From: Marivirga harenae
GTDB taxonomy: Bacteria > Bacteroidota > Bacteroidia > Cytophagales > Cyclobacteriaceae
Assembly: GCF_030534335.1 (NCBI RefSeq)
Contig: NZ_CP130565.1
Coordinates: forward strand, 1,323,501 to 1,387,500
Length of the DNA stretch: 64,000 nucleotides
Direction: 5' to 3'
Under the pieces are notes generated by a model. That model had not been told where the DNA came from. It made no database searches and worked only from the letters and a program-made list of their open reading frames with translations. Of this stretch, positions 42,774-52,152 are shown in pieces (positions within the stretch are counted from its first letter, which is position 1; each line of letters begins with the position of its first letter). The translations under genes and the position numbers were made by a program.

Positions 42774-45083
42774 ATGAGGAGACTTTTATTTGCAAGCCTG
42801 ATTTTAACAGTGACTATAAACGCTTTTAGCCAATCATTTACACTTGAAGAAACATTTCAAAACGGATTACGAAGTGGAAGTATTTCTTGGGGGGATATTA
42901 ACAACGATGGCAACCTAGATTTCATTCAAACCGGAAACGATATTGATGCCACTGCTACAACACGGTTGTTTATAAACACTGGTTCGACTTTTGAGCTTCT
43001 AAACACTGATTTGCCAAACATATTTGAAGGAGCCTCAGACTGGGGTGATTATGATAATGATGGTGACCTAGATTTGCTTTTAGCTGGTTCCGGTACAGAC
43101 GGACTTCTCACTAGACTATATGACAATATCGAAGGAGAATTGATTCTAAATGGAGCTGTTTCATTACATGGTATTGATAGAGGATCAGTTGAATGGGGGG
43201 ATTATGATGCAGATGGAGATCTTGACCTTTTGATCTCGGGTCAAGACGGTGAAAGCGGATCAGTGACTAAGATTTATAATAATGAAAATGGAACATTCAC
43301 CGAAGTAGAGACTAGCCTAACTGGTGTTTCATTTGGAATTGCTTCTTGGGTAGATTTTGACGGAGATGGAGATCTGGACGTAATGCTATCCGGATTTACT
43401 AGTACTGGACCTAAGGTTTCAGAGCTATATGAAAACACAGGAACAACATTTTCATTAGTATTTGAAGACTCATTTAAAGGCTTATCCGAGAGCTCACTGG
43501 ATTTTGGTGATTACGATAATGATGGAGATCTGGATTTTCTCGTAGCTGGTTTTACAAATTCAAATACTTCGTTCACAGCAATTTACCAAAATAATGGATC
43601 ATCATTTGATATAGTTTTTGAAGGCTCGCTTCCAAATGTAATCGAAGGAACAGTTTTGTGGGGAGATTCTGATAATGACGGTGATTTGGATATCTTTATA
43701 ACAGGAAATACTGTCTCAGCAACTGATAAAATTGCACAACTCTATTCTAACAATGGAAGCGGATTTGACCTTGAATCATCATTTGATGAGGCCGGGCAAA
43801 GTGCAGCAGCCTTTGCTGACTATGATTCTGATGGAGATTTAGATATTTTTATCAGTGGTCAAAGAAATGATTTCACTATATATTCTGGTATTTATGTAAA
43901 TGAAAATTCCAATGAAATTCAGGCAAGCAATGCTAATATCAAACCTATACCCCCAAGTGGATTAACTTCTCAAATTGAAAATGATGCAGTTGTATTATCA
44001 TGGGATTTAGCATCCGATAACAGCACACCTCAAGATGCTTTAACTTATGCTCTCTTTGTTCGTAGCGAATCAGATACATTAGTAAATCCTTCTTCGCTAA
44101 GCGATGGGAAAAGAAAGCTTGTAAAGAGAGGAAACTCAGGAAGTAGCAATTCATTTAACTTCAATTATGAACTAGACCCTGGAGATTATTTTTGGAGTGT
44201 CCAATCTATTGATAATGCATTCGAAGGATCGTCTTTTGTGGATGAAGAATTATTTCACATCAATTTTCCTCCAGTTATAAGTGGCACTTCTTCGTCCTTA
44301 GCCACTCCCGAAGAAACGAGTTTACTCATTGAAATACAGGATTTAGAAATAGATGATCCGGATAATGAGTTTCCTTCTGACTTTACATTGACGGTTTTAG
44401 AAGGTGCCAACTATACATTTACAAACAATGAAATTACTCCCGAATTAGATTTTAATGGGATGCTTTCTGTTCCCGTTTTGGTTAACGATGGAACAGATGA
44501 TAGTGAAATAGCAGAAATAGCTATTGAAGTAACTCCTGTGAATGATCCACCAGTGATTACAGGTTCAAATGTTACATATAGTACTCCAGAAGAAACAAAT
44601 TTGACTATTGATATTAATGACCTTATCGTTCAAGATCCAGATAATAAATTCCCAACTGATTTTTCTTTGGAAATTGGCGAAGGTGACAACTATACGCAAT
44701 CCAATAATGTAATTACTCCTGACAATGGATTTGTTGGAGTAATTAATGTGCCAATTACCGTCAATGATGGGACGGATTCCAGTGAGCCTTTTGATTTAAT
44801 GGTTGAAGTAATGCAAGTACTTGGACTAGATAAAGATTTTATACAAGACAATTTTGCGGTATATCCTAATCCCACAACAGATTATGTAATTATCCAACCC
44901 AATGAAACTTCTATTGCTTACGATCTAGCAATTTATGATATAAACGGAATCTTGCTATTTGCTGACAAAATTTTAACTAACAGAAAAAAAGAAATTGACC
45001 TACGCAAGTTTAGTATTGGTCTCTATTTACTTAAGATTTCAAGTGAATCCAAAGTTGGAACAATGACTATTTTAAAAGAATAG
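42774..45083 (+). CDS. FG-GAP repeat protein with T9SS sorting domain (first of a tandem pair)
   Basis: 769 residues from the ATG at 42774; the frame extends upstream but the signal peptide (MRRLLFASLILTVTINAFSQ) starts here. Seven FG-GAP/VCBS repeats of the form DYDNDGDLDLL fall within residues about 35-365 and should form a beta-propeller binding calcium. An FN3-like domain (PPSGLTSQIENDAVVLSW) follows, then two similar Ig-like repeats opening ATPEETSLL and STPEETNLT. The type A T9SS sorting domain starts at NFAVYPNPTTDYVI. It is secreted across the outer membrane by the T9SS and is probably an adhesin or surface protein. Followed at once by a large hairpin. Confidence 0.85.
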   Translation: MRRLLFASLILTVTINAFSQSFTLEETFQNGLRSGSISWGDINNDGNLDFIQTGNDIDATATTRLFINTGSTFELLNTDLPNIFEGASDWGDYDNDGDLDLLLAGSGTDGLLTRLYDNIEGELILNGAVSLHGIDRGSVEWGDYDADGDLDLLISGQDGESGSVTKIYNNENGTFTEVETSLTGVSFGIASWVDFDGDGDLDVMLSGFTSTGPKVSELYENTGTTFSLVFEDSFKGLSESSLDFGDYDNDGDLDFLVAGFTNSNTSFTAIYQNNGSSFDIVFEGSLPNVIEGTVLWGDSDNDGDLDIFITGNTVSATDKIAQLYSNNGSGFDLESSFDEAGQSAAAFADYDSDGDLDIFISGQRNDFTIYSGIYVNENSNEIQASNANIKPIPPSGLTSQIENDAVVLSWDLASDNSTPQDALTYALFVRSESDTLVNPSSLSDGKRKLVKRGNSGSSNSFNFNYELDPGDYFWSVQSIDNAFEGSSFVDEELFHINFPPVISGTSSSLATPEETSLLIEIQDLEIDDPDNEFPSDFTLTVLEGANYTFTNNEITPELDFNGMLSVPVLVNDGTDDSEIAEIAIEVTPVNDPPVITGSNVTYSTPEETNLTIDINDLIVQDPDNKFPTDFSLEIGEGDNYTQSNNVITPDNGFVGVINVPITVNDGTDSSEPFDLMVEVMQVLGLDKDFIQDNFAVYPNPTTDYVIIQPNETSIAYDLAIYDINGILLFADKILTNRKKEIDLRKFSIGLYLLKISSESKVGTMTILKE

Positions 45084-45384
45084 CATGACTAAACAATCTC
45101 TAACAAACATTGAAATGAATATGCGTACTGAGTACTTTGAATGGACATTGCAAGCTGCTAGCTTTGGTGCTTCTAGCAACTTGGGCGCATACTCATTTTA
45201 GTTAAGCGTTACCCACAATATGGTTCAGCATATAATAGAAAAAGGTTATTTATCGTCAACCTTCTCCTCCTATATACTGAATTTGAAAATAAAGCATAAG
45301 ACTCAAAGACATGATTAATTATTAGTTTTAAAAACTAACTTCGTATTTACTGAATATCAAATAATTACTTACTCTACTTTGACC
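45084..45384. other. Spacer with a large nested hairpin after the first FG-GAP gene
   Basis: Outer arms AAATGAATATGCG (45113-45125) and CGCATACTCATTT (45186-45198) pair with one G-T wobble. Inner arms CAAGcTGCTAG (45151-45161) and CTAGCAaCTTG (45173-45183) also pair. The outer flanks are TAAC (45101-45104) and GTTA (45201-45204), the latter within GTTAAGCG. The structure begins 17 bases after the stop codon. Its layout resembles an integron attC site, but the 5' core is weak and no integrase was seen. The remaining 170 bases show nothing notable. Confidence 0.45.
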
Positions 45385-48300
45385 ATGATAAAGATCACCC
45401 ATTGTAAATTTCTAGTTCTATTTTTTCTAATATGTACTTCAACAATACTCAAAGCCCAAGAATTTAATGAAGATATAAATTTCAACATTCCAAATGCAAA
45501 TTATATAGATCTTGGTGATTATGACAATGATAACGACCTTGACCTATTAGTAGCTCATGAAGATTCGGGAATTGAAAATCTATCTATCTATAAAAATATA
45601 AATGGAACCTTTCAATTAAGTCATACTTTACTTGAAAATGTAAGAGTTCAAGCGATTTGGGGAGATTTTAATAATGATGATAAGTTAGATATTCTTGCCA
45701 GCGGTTTTGAGTGGGATACATTTGAGAATTTTATCTGTATATTAAATATAAGCGAAACAGCCGTTGATACAGCTTTCTATACAAACGATTACAATGTTTC
45801 TAATCCAAGTTTATCTTGTATAGATTTTAATAACGATGGTTTTCTTGACTTTTTAATTACGGGTGAAGATACTGATCTTTCAGGAGAAATTTACACTCGC
45901 TTATATAAGAATAACGGTGATAATACCTTCACTAATTTAGCAAATCACGGAATTACACCTACAGGGCAGGCAAGCATGGACTGGGCTGATTTTAATAATG
46001 ACGGTTATTATGACCTTCTAATTGCTGGTTTTGCGGAGGATTTTTCAACTGAAAACGTGACTGATGTACTAATTAATAATGGTAACGAAACATTTTCCAA
46101 ACTTGGAGGTGATTTCTATAAAGTATTCAATGGAACATCTAAATGGATAGACATAAACAATGATGGGGATTTAGATATTATATCTACAGGTGGTGGAAAT
46201 GATGGGTATAGGATGAGTATCTACCTAAATAATGAAGGGGTATTTATAAATAGTACATTAGCTGCCGATTATAATTTCCCAAATGTTACAGAAAACTTCC
46301 CCGCAGGAATATCATTGGTAGATTATGACAATGATGGAGACCAAGATATCTTTATAAGTGGTAGAGGTGGTGGATCCACAAATCCAATTGCAGTAACTAA
46401 GCTTTTTCAGAATACAGGTTCTGATTTTATTGAGGTAGAAAATATAGGGATAGAACAGCAATACCTTGACTTTACAATTTTTGCTGATCTTAATAATGAT
46501 GGAGATAAAGACTTAGTATCTCTCAATCGGTTTACGAAACCCATTATTTATGAAAATTCGAGAGGTAATAACATATACACAAATAATACAAAACCTCTTC
46601 CTCCTACTAATTTTGAATATGAACGCTCAGTTACCTCAGCATTATTTTCATGGAATGCTGGAAGTGACAACCAAAGCAATAACGAAACTTTAGATTACAG
46701 CCTATACGTTAGTGATAATTCTTTAAGTCAGAATTTAATTTCACCAACTGCCAGTATAAATAGCGGTTTTAGGAAAATATTCAAGACAGGTAACACAATT
46801 GACCGATCTAGAAAATTAGAATTAAATAGTGAAGGAAATATTTATTGGGGAGTTCAAAGTATTGATGGAGCATTTATTGGCTCCAACTTTTCTACAGAGC
46901 AATCTTTCTATTTTATTAAAGGAACATTTCCCACGCTAAAAGTATTAAATGAGCCCTTAAGAGTAGAGATTGAGTGGATAGATAATTCTAATATTGAAAA
47001 TTCCTATCAATTATATAAGTCTACTAATTCTAGTAACTTGGAATTATTTAAAACCCTTAACGCTAATGCTACATTTCATATTGATTCTGTTGTATCACCA
47101 GAGAGCTCTTATAATTATAAATTAACTGCCAAAAATGATATCGAAGAGTCGGTAGGTATTGTAAATGAAGTAATTTTACTAGACCGTCCAATCAAATTTA
47201 ACTATTCCAGTCAAGATTCAACATTTAGTTGGGAAGATAAATCCTCATTTGAACACGGTTATGTTATTCAACAAAGTATTGATTCCAGTAAAAACTTCAT
47301 TTCATTTGATTCTATAGCTGCTAACTCCACTAATTACCAAATAAAAAGCTCATTAAATGAAGGACTCTACAATTTCAGAATACATGCATTCAATCAATAC
47401 GGTAGAAGTAATCTTTCTGACACGCTAGCAATTCCATTCATTAAATCTCCCTCAAATCTCCAAGCAGCTATTTCTTTTAATCCTAATTCATTTAATCTTT
47501 CTTGGATGAACAATTCCGAGATAGCTGAAAGCACCATTGTGAGTCAAAGTAGTAATGGTAGTGATTTTGAGATCCTTGATTCATTAGATAGTTATATAAA
47601 CCAGTACATTATTACTGAAGGAATAGAATCTGAAAAAATTTACACCTTCAAACTTGAAGCGTTAAAAGATTCATCTAGATCACAGGAAATAATTGTGGAG
47701 AAAATAATTTTAAATCGTCCTGAGGGACTTAAATATGAAAAACAGGGGGACAATATCGTATTCTCTTGGGATGATAAATCCTCATTTGAAGAGAGTTATA
47801 CAATTGAACTATTGAAAGACTCTTCAAATAACTTTATTTCCTTAGATTCTATTGGTAGCAATGAAACAACAACTTTAATAAACAATAGCCTCTTAACTGA
47901 GGGCACTTATAAATTTAGACTTCATGCTTTTAGCGAAATAGGGAGAAGTAATTATTCTGACACTCTCATTTTTGAGAAAATTAACGCACCCTCTAATCTA
48001 CAGATAGAAATATCCTATCAACCTAATATAATAAATTTAACCTGGACTAATAATTCAGAAATAGCGAAATATACAGTTATTAGTAGAAGCGATAATTCTG
48101 AAGATTTCATTATAATAGACTCTGTAGATATTAGTGCAGATCAGTTTATCATTGAAGAACCAACTTTAAATCAAGCTCCAGTGTCATTTAGATTACATGC
48201 AATTACGGATTTATCACGTTCTCAATACATCTTTTCTGACGGAATTATTACTTCTAATAGTAATGTTAACAACGAAATTATTAAGATATTTCCCAATCCA

Positions 48301-48513
48301 GTACAAGATTATTTACATATCCAAAACAATGAAGCGGATCAAGAACTATCAGTCTTTGTAAGAGATTTTTCTGGAAAGACATTATTTCACAAGATAATTC
48401 CTGCAGGAACAAGTAGTAAAATTGATGTGAAAAACCTAAACCCGAGCATATACATTCTTGCATTGAAGGATCATCAAAATAAGTGGAAAAGGTTTAAAAT
48501 AGTAAAGAAATAA
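45385..48513 (+). CDS. FG-GAP repeat protein with FN3-like modules and T9SS sorting domain (second of a tandem pair)
   Basis: 1042 residues from ATG 45385. A signal peptide ends LKAQE. Seven FG-GAP/VCBS repeats (LGDYDNDNDLDLLVA, WADFNNDGYYDLLIAG, LVDYDNDGDQDIFISG) form an N-terminal propeller. An FN3-like module follows, then at least three more that recur as pairs of related segments (FSWEDKSSFEHGYVI / FSWDDKSSFEESYTI; FRIHAFNQYGRSNLSDTL / FRLHAFSEIGRSNYSDTL), evidence of internal duplication. The type A T9SS domain begins at IIKIFPNPVQDYLHI. It is a paralogue of the preceding gene with a longer FN3 region. The likely role is adhesion or surface display. Confidence 0.85.
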   Translation: MIKITHCKFLVLFFLICTSTILKAQEFNEDINFNIPNANYIDLGDYDNDNDLDLLVAHEDSGIENLSIYKNINGTFQLSHTLLENVRVQAIWGDFNNDDKLDILASGFEWDTFENFICILNISETAVDTAFYTNDYNVSNPSLSCIDFNNDGFLDFLITGEDTDLSGEIYTRLYKNNGDNTFTNLANHGITPTGQASMDWADFNNDGYYDLLIAGFAEDFSTENVTDVLINNGNETFSKLGGDFYKVFNGTSKWIDINNDGDLDIISTGGGNDGYRMSIYLNNEGVFINSTLAADYNFPNVTENFPAGISLVDYDNDGDQDIFISGRGGGSTNPIAVTKLFQNTGSDFIEVENIGIEQQYLDFTIFADLNNDGDKDLVSLNRFTKPIIYENSRGNNIYTNNTKPLPPTNFEYERSVTSALFSWNAGSDNQSNNETLDYSLYVSDNSLSQNLISPTASINSGFRKIFKTGNTIDRSRKLELNSEGNIYWGVQSIDGAFIGSNFSTEQSFYFIKGTFPTLKVLNEPLRVEIEWIDNSNIENSYQLYKSTNSSNLELFKTLNANATFHIDSVVSPESSYNYKLTAKNDIEESVGIVNEVILLDRPIKFNYSSQDSTFSWEDKSSFEHGYVIQQSIDSSKNFISFDSIAANSTNYQIKSSLNEGLYNFRIHAFNQYGRSNLSDTLAIPFIKSPSNLQAAISFNPNSFNLSWMNNSEIAESTIVSQSSNGSDFEILDSLDSYINQYIITEGIESEKIYTFKLEALKDSSRSQEIIVEKIILNRPEGLKYEKQGDNIVFSWDDKSSFEESYTIELLKDSSNNFISLDSIGSNETTTLINNSLLTEGTYKFRLHAFSEIGRSNYSDTLIFEKINAPSNLQIEISYQPNIINLTWTNNSEIAKYTVISRSDNSEDFIIIDSVDISADQFIIEEPTLNQAPVSFRLHAITDLSRSQYIFSDGIITSNSNVNNEIIKIFPNPVQDYLHIQNNEADQELSVFVRDFSGKTLFHKIIPAGTSSKIDVKNLNPSIYILALKDHQNKWKRFKIVKK

Positions 48514-48528
48514 TAAACGTGGGTAAAA

Positions 48529-48577
48529 CAACTAAGCATTCGTGTGGTCGGTACGACCCAACATGAATGCTAGGTTG
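48529..48577. repeat. Nested palindrome after the second FG-GAP gene
   Basis: AGCATTC (48535-48541) pairs with GAATGCT (48565-48571), and within it GGTCG (48546-48550) pairs with CGACC (48554-48558). CAAC (48529-48532) and GTTG (48574-48577) extend the stem. It ends GTTGAGCG, which matches the GTTRRRY attC core. A second hairpin, GCATTG / CAATGC, follows near 48630. It could be an attC-like site or the terminal structure of the adjacent IS91-like element. Confidence 0.5.
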
Positions 48578-48750
48578 AGCGAATCAGAGGCTGGCAAGAA
48601 CTGCAAGCCCCTTATGGGTAAATTGAAGCATTGGGGGTGAGTTTCAATGCTCAAAAGCGGCCACTTCTAAGCTGGCAGTATAATCAAATCGGATTTTTCC
48701 AGATCTCAAACTAGATCATTTTGATTTTAGCAGACATGAAAAAACTGATT

Positions 48751-49908
48751 TTAGAGCATAGTTTTCCCACCACGTTCACAGCCGTTTGAGTTTTTAGTAT
48801 TCATGTTATTTTTTGAGCCAGTGGCTTGGGGGCCTCTTTTGTCAAAGACGGCCACCGTCTGTATCTTTCTTTTTTTACATGTAGGTCAGATGCCCAAGCA
48901 TGTGCCTTTAAACTCGAGGATGAGCAGCTTAAGTTTACCGATTTGTGAATCTACGATGACTTTGTATTCCTTTTTGCATCCGCCTGAAAGAATACCAAAA
49001 TGCCTTATACTAGTAAATCCTTTGGGCAATATATGCATGGCAAATCTTCTATTAAATTCTGCCGATTTTAAAGGCACGATGTGCTTTTTGCCTCCTTTCC
49101 TGTAGTCCTTGGCAGAGAAGCTGACTCCGTCTTTGCCCACATCGGTCAACCTATGATTGCTGATGGCCACTTTATGAGTATATCTGCCCAGATATTCCAC
49201 TACTTGTGCCGGACCGTAAAAAGGCTGCTTGCAATAGATCACCCAGTTCTTCATGAACAACTGTTGGCCTTACTGCTTTGTCAGCAGCTGCTCTCTCCTC
49301 AAGGCAGCAACCATCTTAGCCCTAAAGACTTTGCTCATCGCCTTTACCGGGAAAAGGTATTTACCCTTTCCCTTACCTTCTTTCCATTTTTGCGATCGGG
49401 TCAATCCTCCGGAAGGAATGATACAGTGCAAATGGGGATGTAGGCTTAAGTTCTGCCCCCATGTATGAAGCACAGCAATCATGCCGTTCTGGGCTCCCTT
49501 GAACTTGGGAATGGCAGCAAAATCCTTTACCACTTGCCAAGCTGTTTTGAACAATAGCGCATATAGCAATCTGGGCTGTTCCAAGGCGGCTTGATTAAGT
49601 GTGTCTGGCAAGGTGAAGCCGGTATGGAAATAGGAAGTGTTGAGCAAGTCCTTTTCTCTTTCCCGCACCCATTTTTGTTGCAGGTGGCCCTGGCATTTTG
49701 GGCAGTGCCTGTTGCGGCAACTGTTATAGCTGATATGCAATGTATGGCATTTGGGATTGTCACAACGGTCTACGTGCCCTCCCAATGCAGATGTCCTGCA
49801 TTTTGCCAGTGCGTACAGCGTCCTCCTTTTCCAGCTGTTGTGGATAATGTTGGGAAGGTGGTGCAGCTCTTGTCTGATGGCCTGCGCCACTTCAAAGGCC
49901 GGTATCAT
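48751..49908 (-). pseudogene. IS91-family transposase with two in-frame stop codons
   Basis: One 385-codon frame from ATG 49908 to TAA 48751-48753. It is interrupted by TAA at 49270-49272 (after LLTKQ, before GQQLFMKNW) and TGA at 48886-48888 (after GTCLGI, before PTCKKRK). The frame does not shift, so both are nonsense changes. IS91/Y2 (HUH) hallmarks include the N-terminal zinc region CDNPKCHTLHISYNSCRNRH...CPKC, HLHCIIPSGG, and the tyrosine region EYLGRYTHKVAISNHR. The element moves by rolling-circle replication. It starts at the stop of the integrase gene (4-base overlap). Inactive unless the stops are bypassed. Confidence 0.85.
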
Positions 49909-50765
49909 TGCGGATAGAGTTTTTCCAAAGGGGAAAAAGGCAAAGCCCTGCTTACTCTTGCCACATGCAGGTAAATCAATGTAGTCTCAATGTGTCCATG
50001 ACCCAGCAAATCCTTGAGCGTGATGATATCGGTGCCCATTTCCAGCAAATGAGTGGCGTAGCTGTGACGAAGAGTATGGGCGGTAATTTGCTTTTTGATG
50101 CCTGAATGTTGGCGAGCCTGTCGCATGACCCATTGAACTCCTCTGGTTGAAATTCCTGTAAAGCCTCCTTCTTTATCAGCCTGTCCATTAAAAAGATATT
50201 CCACTGGTTTTTCAGCTTGCAGGTAGGTTTTAACGCCTCGGATCAGCAAGTCGCAAACTGGCACATAGCGGTCTTTTCTTCCTTTTCCTTGTTGAATATG
50301 AGGCTGTGCCCTTTCCAAGTCTAGGTGAACTAATTTAAGATTGCACAGCTCATAATTCCTTAAACCCCACCCATATAATAATGCCATCATTAACCTGTGC
50401 TTGAGCAGTTTTGGAGTCTTTAAAAGCAAGCGCACTTCCTGCTGGCTCAACACCACGGGCAAGGCCTTCTGCCTTTCAATGGATGGCAATATGACCCTGC
50501 TTTCTGTTCGGTCAAATATTCTGTAGAGGTAGCGGAGCCCGTAGACGGTATGCTTGAAAAAGATGTCAAAAGGCGTCTTCCTTTTAGACTTCAACATGTG
50601 CAGGTAATCCAATATTAGCTCTTCATCGAGTTCCAGAAGATCACATTGCAGGTGCAGACCTATATGTGCCAAACACCTCCCGTAATTAGTGAGTGTACTC
50701 TGGCTCTTGCCAGCAATATCAATACTACTTCTCAGCCTTTTATACTGTAGGCCGAAGCCCAGCAC
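49905..50765 (-). CDS. Tyrosine recombinase of the IS91-like element
   Basis: 286 residues in the open frame from GTG 50765. The catalytic set is complete: Arg in GWGLRNYEL, Lys in GKGRKDRYV, HTLRH, His of LGHGHIETT and the nucleophilic Tyr in TLIYLHV. The SAM-like core-binding domain occupies the first about 100 residues. The true start may be ATG 50806-50808: it would fuse in frame (giving MKKSKPLIEK) if the run of eight A after it were seven. It overlaps the transposase start by four bases. A role in resolving or targeting the element is assumed from family. Confidence 0.88.
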   Translation of the reverse strand: MLGFGLQYKRLRSSIDIAGKSQSTLTNYGRCLAHIGLHLQCDLLELDEELILDYLHMLKSKRKTPFDIFFKHTVYGLRYLYRIFDRTESRVILPSIERQKALPVVLSQQEVRLLLKTPKLLKHRLMMALLYGWGLRNYELCNLKLVHLDLERAQPHIQQGKGRKDRYVPVCDLLIRGVKTYLQAEKPVEYLFNGQADKEGGFTGISTRGVQWVMRQARQHSGIKKQITAHTLRHSYATHLLEMGTDIITLKDLLGHGHIETTLIYLHVARVSRALPFSPLEKLYPQ

Positions 50766-50808
50766 ATTTTGAGAGGCTTTTTCGATCAGAGGTTTACTTT
50801 TTTTTCAT

Positions 50809-51069
50809 AACTTAGAATTTAATGAATGAATACACAACCTAAGTTACGGAAGTCTGAACAAAACGGTAGGCTTCCGCCCTTAGGCGGATTCGTTCAACAC
50901 TTAATATAGGTCATTGGGCTGATAGTGCAAAAGTTGAAAATGATTACATTTGAGGAAATATATAAGTAATTGGGTTTTTGGAGCCTTGAAGAGCCCAAAG
51001 CCCGATATTCTTAACGATAGCCACAGACCTTTAGTGAAAAACATTTATAAACTCAACAATTAAGAATCT
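50809..51069. promoter_or_regulatory. Spacer with IS-end hairpin and candidate -7 box
   Basis: The left part contains the hairpin TCCGCC CTTA GGCGGA (50873-50888) at the presumed end of the IS91-like element. At 50945-50952 TACATTTG matches TAnnTTTG and may serve the lipoprotein gene that starts at 51070, with a long leader. No -33 TTG is spaced correctly. Confidence 0.4.
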
Positions 51070-51840
51070 ATGAAAAAATTAATCCATTGCCTCTTCATTT
51101 TTATTGTTCCCTGCCTTCTGTTCTTGGGTTGCAGCGAGGAAGAGCCAGAACCTAACATTGCTAGTTGTAGAATTACAAACTACAAATACAGTGATGATTC
51201 AGATGTAAGAACCTTTAGCTACAATTATTCAAATAATTTAGTTTCTTCAATCGACTTAACCATAATTCTTTATGAAAAAACTTACACCCTTTCTGCTCAA
51301 TTAGAATATGATGATCAGAATAGGATTGTTTCTATCAAGACAGATGATGAAAATTATGTAGGTATTACTTATGATAATTTATCTATCGAAGTACGAACCA
51401 ACAGATCAAGATTGTCGTCTCCAATTGTGGACAATTACACTTTAAATGATAAGGGGCAGATAATAGAGTGGGTTGGTCACGTAACAGAAGAATATGATTA
51501 CAATGAAAAAGGTCAGTTGATTAGAGAGTATGCTACTTGGAGTAATGGAGAAGAAGCATGGTCTGCCGAATTTCAGTATGACAATATGCGAAATCCATTT
51601 GAAAATATTCCCGCTAAAGTAAATTGGTCAATACCTACTGGAGAAGATGCACAAATAATGTTTGATTTTGCTTTTAAAAATATGATGTCAAATAATATTA
51701 TAAAAGCTGATTATTCTAATCCAGATGGAGATGTATACGTAAGTAAAGAATATGAATTTACCTATGATTCGAATGATTACCCAATATCAAGTACCATTGG
51801 AATAATTGATTCGGAGTACTCATATGATAGTTGCGATTGA
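51070..51840 (+). CDS. Hypothetical lipoprotein with YD-like repeats, 256 aa
   Basis: A 256-residue lipoprotein (signal ending FLGCSE, followed by acidic EEEPEP). The beta-rich mature part contains repeated units of the form QLEYDDQNRIVSIKTDD, NDKGQIIEWVGHVTEEYDYN and EKGQLIREY. These resemble the DUF4595/YD-repeat type of surface proteins. Function unknown. It lies just right of the IS91-like element and is isolated by spacers. Confidence 0.6.
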   Translation: MKKLIHCLFIFIVPCLLFLGCSEEEPEPNIASCRITNYKYSDDSDVRTFSYNYSNNLVSSIDLTIILYEKTYTLSAQLEYDDQNRIVSIKTDDENYVGITYDNLSIEVRTNRSRLSSPIVDNYTLNDKGQIIEWVGHVTEEYDYNEKGQLIREYATWSNGEEAWSAEFQYDNMRNPFENIPAKVNWSIPTGEDAQIMFDFAFKNMMSNNIIKADYSNPDGDVYVSKEYEFTYDSNDYPISSTIGIIDSEYSYDSCD

Positions 51841-52152
51841 TTGTCCACCAACTTAAAGTTACAGCGAACTGTTAGTAATAATTAATTGGAATGATAATAG
51901 AAATAGTTCTTGTTATTTCGCAACGCGATTTTAGAGTAACCTCATGAAATCAATGGAATGCAAAAGAATATAGTATTACATCATAAACGTTGGTAACATA
52001 TACTATCATCCATAAGCTCATTGAGCTCTTTGCATAGTAGGCTAGTATCATGAGATACTTTTAAAGATATTTGAAAAGTTCAGCTTACATATGATAGTTG
52101 GACGTTTAAACAAGCCAAAGAAGCAGCGTGCTGAAATTAAAAAATCTGTGAA
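51841..52152. other. Structured spacer before the NTF2-like gene
   Basis: 312 non-coding bases. A large inverted repeat ACTATCAT (52002-52009) / ATGATAGT (52091-52098) encloses two perfect hairpins, AGCTC ATT GAGCT (52015-52027) and AGTATC ATGA GATACT (52044-52059). AACGTTGG is at 51986-51993 and GTTGGACG follows the right arm. The layout is similar to the other structured spacers in this block. Confidence 0.45.

Larger units (their letters stand above)
48751..50808 (-). mobile_element. IS91-like element with tyrosine recombinase (core; ends not defined)
   Basis: Two coupled minus-strand genes, a site-specific recombinase and an IS91-type transposase, the layout seen in many Bacteroidota IS91-like elements. 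On the upstream side a strong hairpin, TCCGCC CTTA GGCGGA (50873-50888), sits within AACG...CGTT and next to GAAC/GTTC (50856 and 50892), compatible with a terminal structure. The downstream terminus was not identified but palindromes occur at 48529-48577 and near 48630. No target repeats are expected in this family. The coordinates cover coding sequence only. Confidence 0.7.

Noticed and set aside
48803-49984. Several plus-strand frames opposite the transposase
   Set aside because: They are shadows of the IS91 transposase frame, rich in Cys and Leu with no domain.
48529-50900. Intact, autonomous IS91 element
   Set aside because: The transposase has two in-frame stops and the termini could not be defined.
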